A stretch of 6,164 nt of DNA, taken from positions 1-6,164 of the forward strand of contig JAUSIA010000251.1 in the NCBI GenBank assembly GCA_030648225.1, given 5' to 3'. Below the pieces are notes generated by a model. It worked only from the letters and a program-made list of their open reading frames with translations. It did not search any database and was not told the origin of the DNA. Of this stretch, positions 5,540-6,164 are shown one piece after another; the first letter of the stretch is position 1, and each line of letters opens with the position of its first letter. This stretch comes from Ignavibacteria bacterium (GTDB lineage: Bacteria > Bacteroidota > Ignavibacteria > Ignavibacteriales > Ignavibacteriaceae). The position numbers and the translations under genes were made by a program.

Positions 5540-5562
5540 GAAGGCTCAACAAGTGAGCCTTC
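5540..5562 (-). terminator. Intrinsic terminator of the Yip1-like gene
   Basis: GAAGGCTCA (5540-5548) and TGAGCCTTC (5554-5562) form a perfect nine-base stem with a five-base loop. It starts six bases after the TAG stop of the membrane-protein gene (5571-5569). On the minus strand it is followed by AATATTTTAT, a loose T-rich tail. Position and stem quality fit a Rho-independent terminator, though the tail is not a clean T-run. Confidence 0.7.
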
Positions 5563-5568
5563 TGATTT

Positions 5569-6164
5569 CTACATAGCAGATAAGAAACTCAGTAACGGAA
5601 CTGCTTGGCCTATTCCCCAGAGTAAAAGAGAACCTAAGATCCAGACTCCAAATACAAGTATAAAGTATTTTGCTGATGAATCTGACTTGAACATTTTTAC
5701 AAGACCAATACCTGTAACTGTATAAGCCCAGATAGAGAACGGATCAATTTTACCAAGTACCCATCCGGTAATTGTTGTCTTATCCATATTAGCAAAAGAA
5801 GCTATGCTTAAGTCTGACATCAATCTTCCAAAAGCCAAAACAAGTATGGCTGCAAGAACAACGTGGATGATGCTGATGTAAGCTGTTAATCCGCTTCCTA
5901 CGAGAGCAAATGTATATCCTCCGTTTCCTTTAAAAGCAAATTTGGCAAAAAGGAAATAAATTAAAACTACCAGGAAAAATACAATGAACCCCACTATGAA
6001 AATTCCCACTGTCTGTAAAATCCAACCTATTGGGCCTCGCCCCATTGCCATTCTTTCTCTGGCAGATTCCATTTGCTGATTTGCCTGATCGCGGGTCATT
6101 TGTCCCTTCTCAACCATCTCATCAAAAGTTGTTTGGAGCTGCTGTTCCTGTTGTTGTCGCGCCT
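5569..6164 (-). CDS. Yip1 family integral membrane protein (partial, N-terminus outside window)
   Basis: The frame is open to the window edge with no stop, adding 15 residues (A-R-Q-Q-Q-E-Q-Q-L-Q-T-T-F-D-E) before the internal Met at 6117. That Met has no ribosome binding site, so the true start is very likely outside. The visible 197 residues begin with a hydrophilic Gln/Glu/Arg-rich, probably helical segment. Four hydrophobic segments follow, counted from Met 6117 near 33-57, 77-97, 126-143 and 151-171. The stretch K-I-D-P-F-S-I-W-A-Y-T-V-T-G-I-G-L (123-139) is typical of the Yip1 domain (compare N-P-F-x-x-W). Bacterial Yip1 proteins usually have five or more membrane spans and no known activity; eukaryotic ones act in vesicle traffic. 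The first span is expected upstream of the window. The gene ends at a hairpin terminator. Confidence 0.82.
   Translation of the reverse strand, partial: ARQQQEQQLQTTFDEMVEKGQMTRDQANQQMESARERMAMGRGPIGWILQTVGIFIVGFIVFFLVVLIYFLFAKFAFKGNGGYTFALVGSGLTAYISIIHVVLAAILVLAFGRLMSDLSIASFANMDKTTITGWVLGKIDPFSIWAYTVTGIGLVKMFKSDSSAKYFILVFGVWILGSLLLWGIGQAVPLLSFLSAM

Overview
The window is AT-rich bacterial chromosomal DNA. Seven genes, or gene remnants, all lie on the minus strand, so transcription runs from high to low coordinates. The protein families (YghZ-type aldo/keto reductase, pirin, GYD, DUF1801-YdeI/OmdA, Yip1), the Ser-Phe-Gly-Gln signal-peptide end, the mix of good (AAGGAG, AAAGGA) and missing Shine-Dalgarno sites, and the AT-rich spacers fit the Bacteroidota/Ignavibacteriota/Chlorobiota group. 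That placement is an inference and not firm. No RNA gene, CRISPR array, insertion sequence or prophage gene was seen.

Layout in order of transcription. (1) 6164-5569: C-terminal part of a Yip1-like integral membrane protein that enters from outside the window and ends at a clear hairpin terminator (5540-5562). (2) 5427-4807: a two-domain DUF1801 + YdeI/OmdA cytoplasmic protein. (3) 4806-4690: a spacer holding an exact heptamer array of the form AAATC-NN. (4) 4689-3843: a pirin gene split into two overlapping reading frames at a short AAAG tetranucleotide repeat. (5) 3757-3431: a GYD-domain protein with a strong ribosome binding site. (6) 3374-2856: an unrecognised exported protein. (7) 2810-1815: an aldo/keto reductase of the YghZ (L-glyceraldehyde-3-phosphate reductase) type. 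(8) 1814-1491: a 324-base spacer with an octamer array facing its own inverted copy (a long hairpin), a heptamer GATAC-NN array, a candidate promoter and a G-rich leader. (9) 1490-1: a metallophosphoesterase running out of the window, whose catalytic blocks are separated by a long insertion with two predicted membrane segments.

The genes do not form an obvious single pathway. Pirin and the aldo/keto reductase are both linked to oxidative or electrophile metabolism in other bacteria, but nothing here proves a shared role. The exported protein and the reductase are only 45 bases apart and probably share a transcript. The most unusual content is intergenic: three different short tandem arrays that share one design, a fixed core of 5-6 bases followed by two variable bases. 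The broken pirin gene at a tetranucleotide repeat is the other point worth checking.
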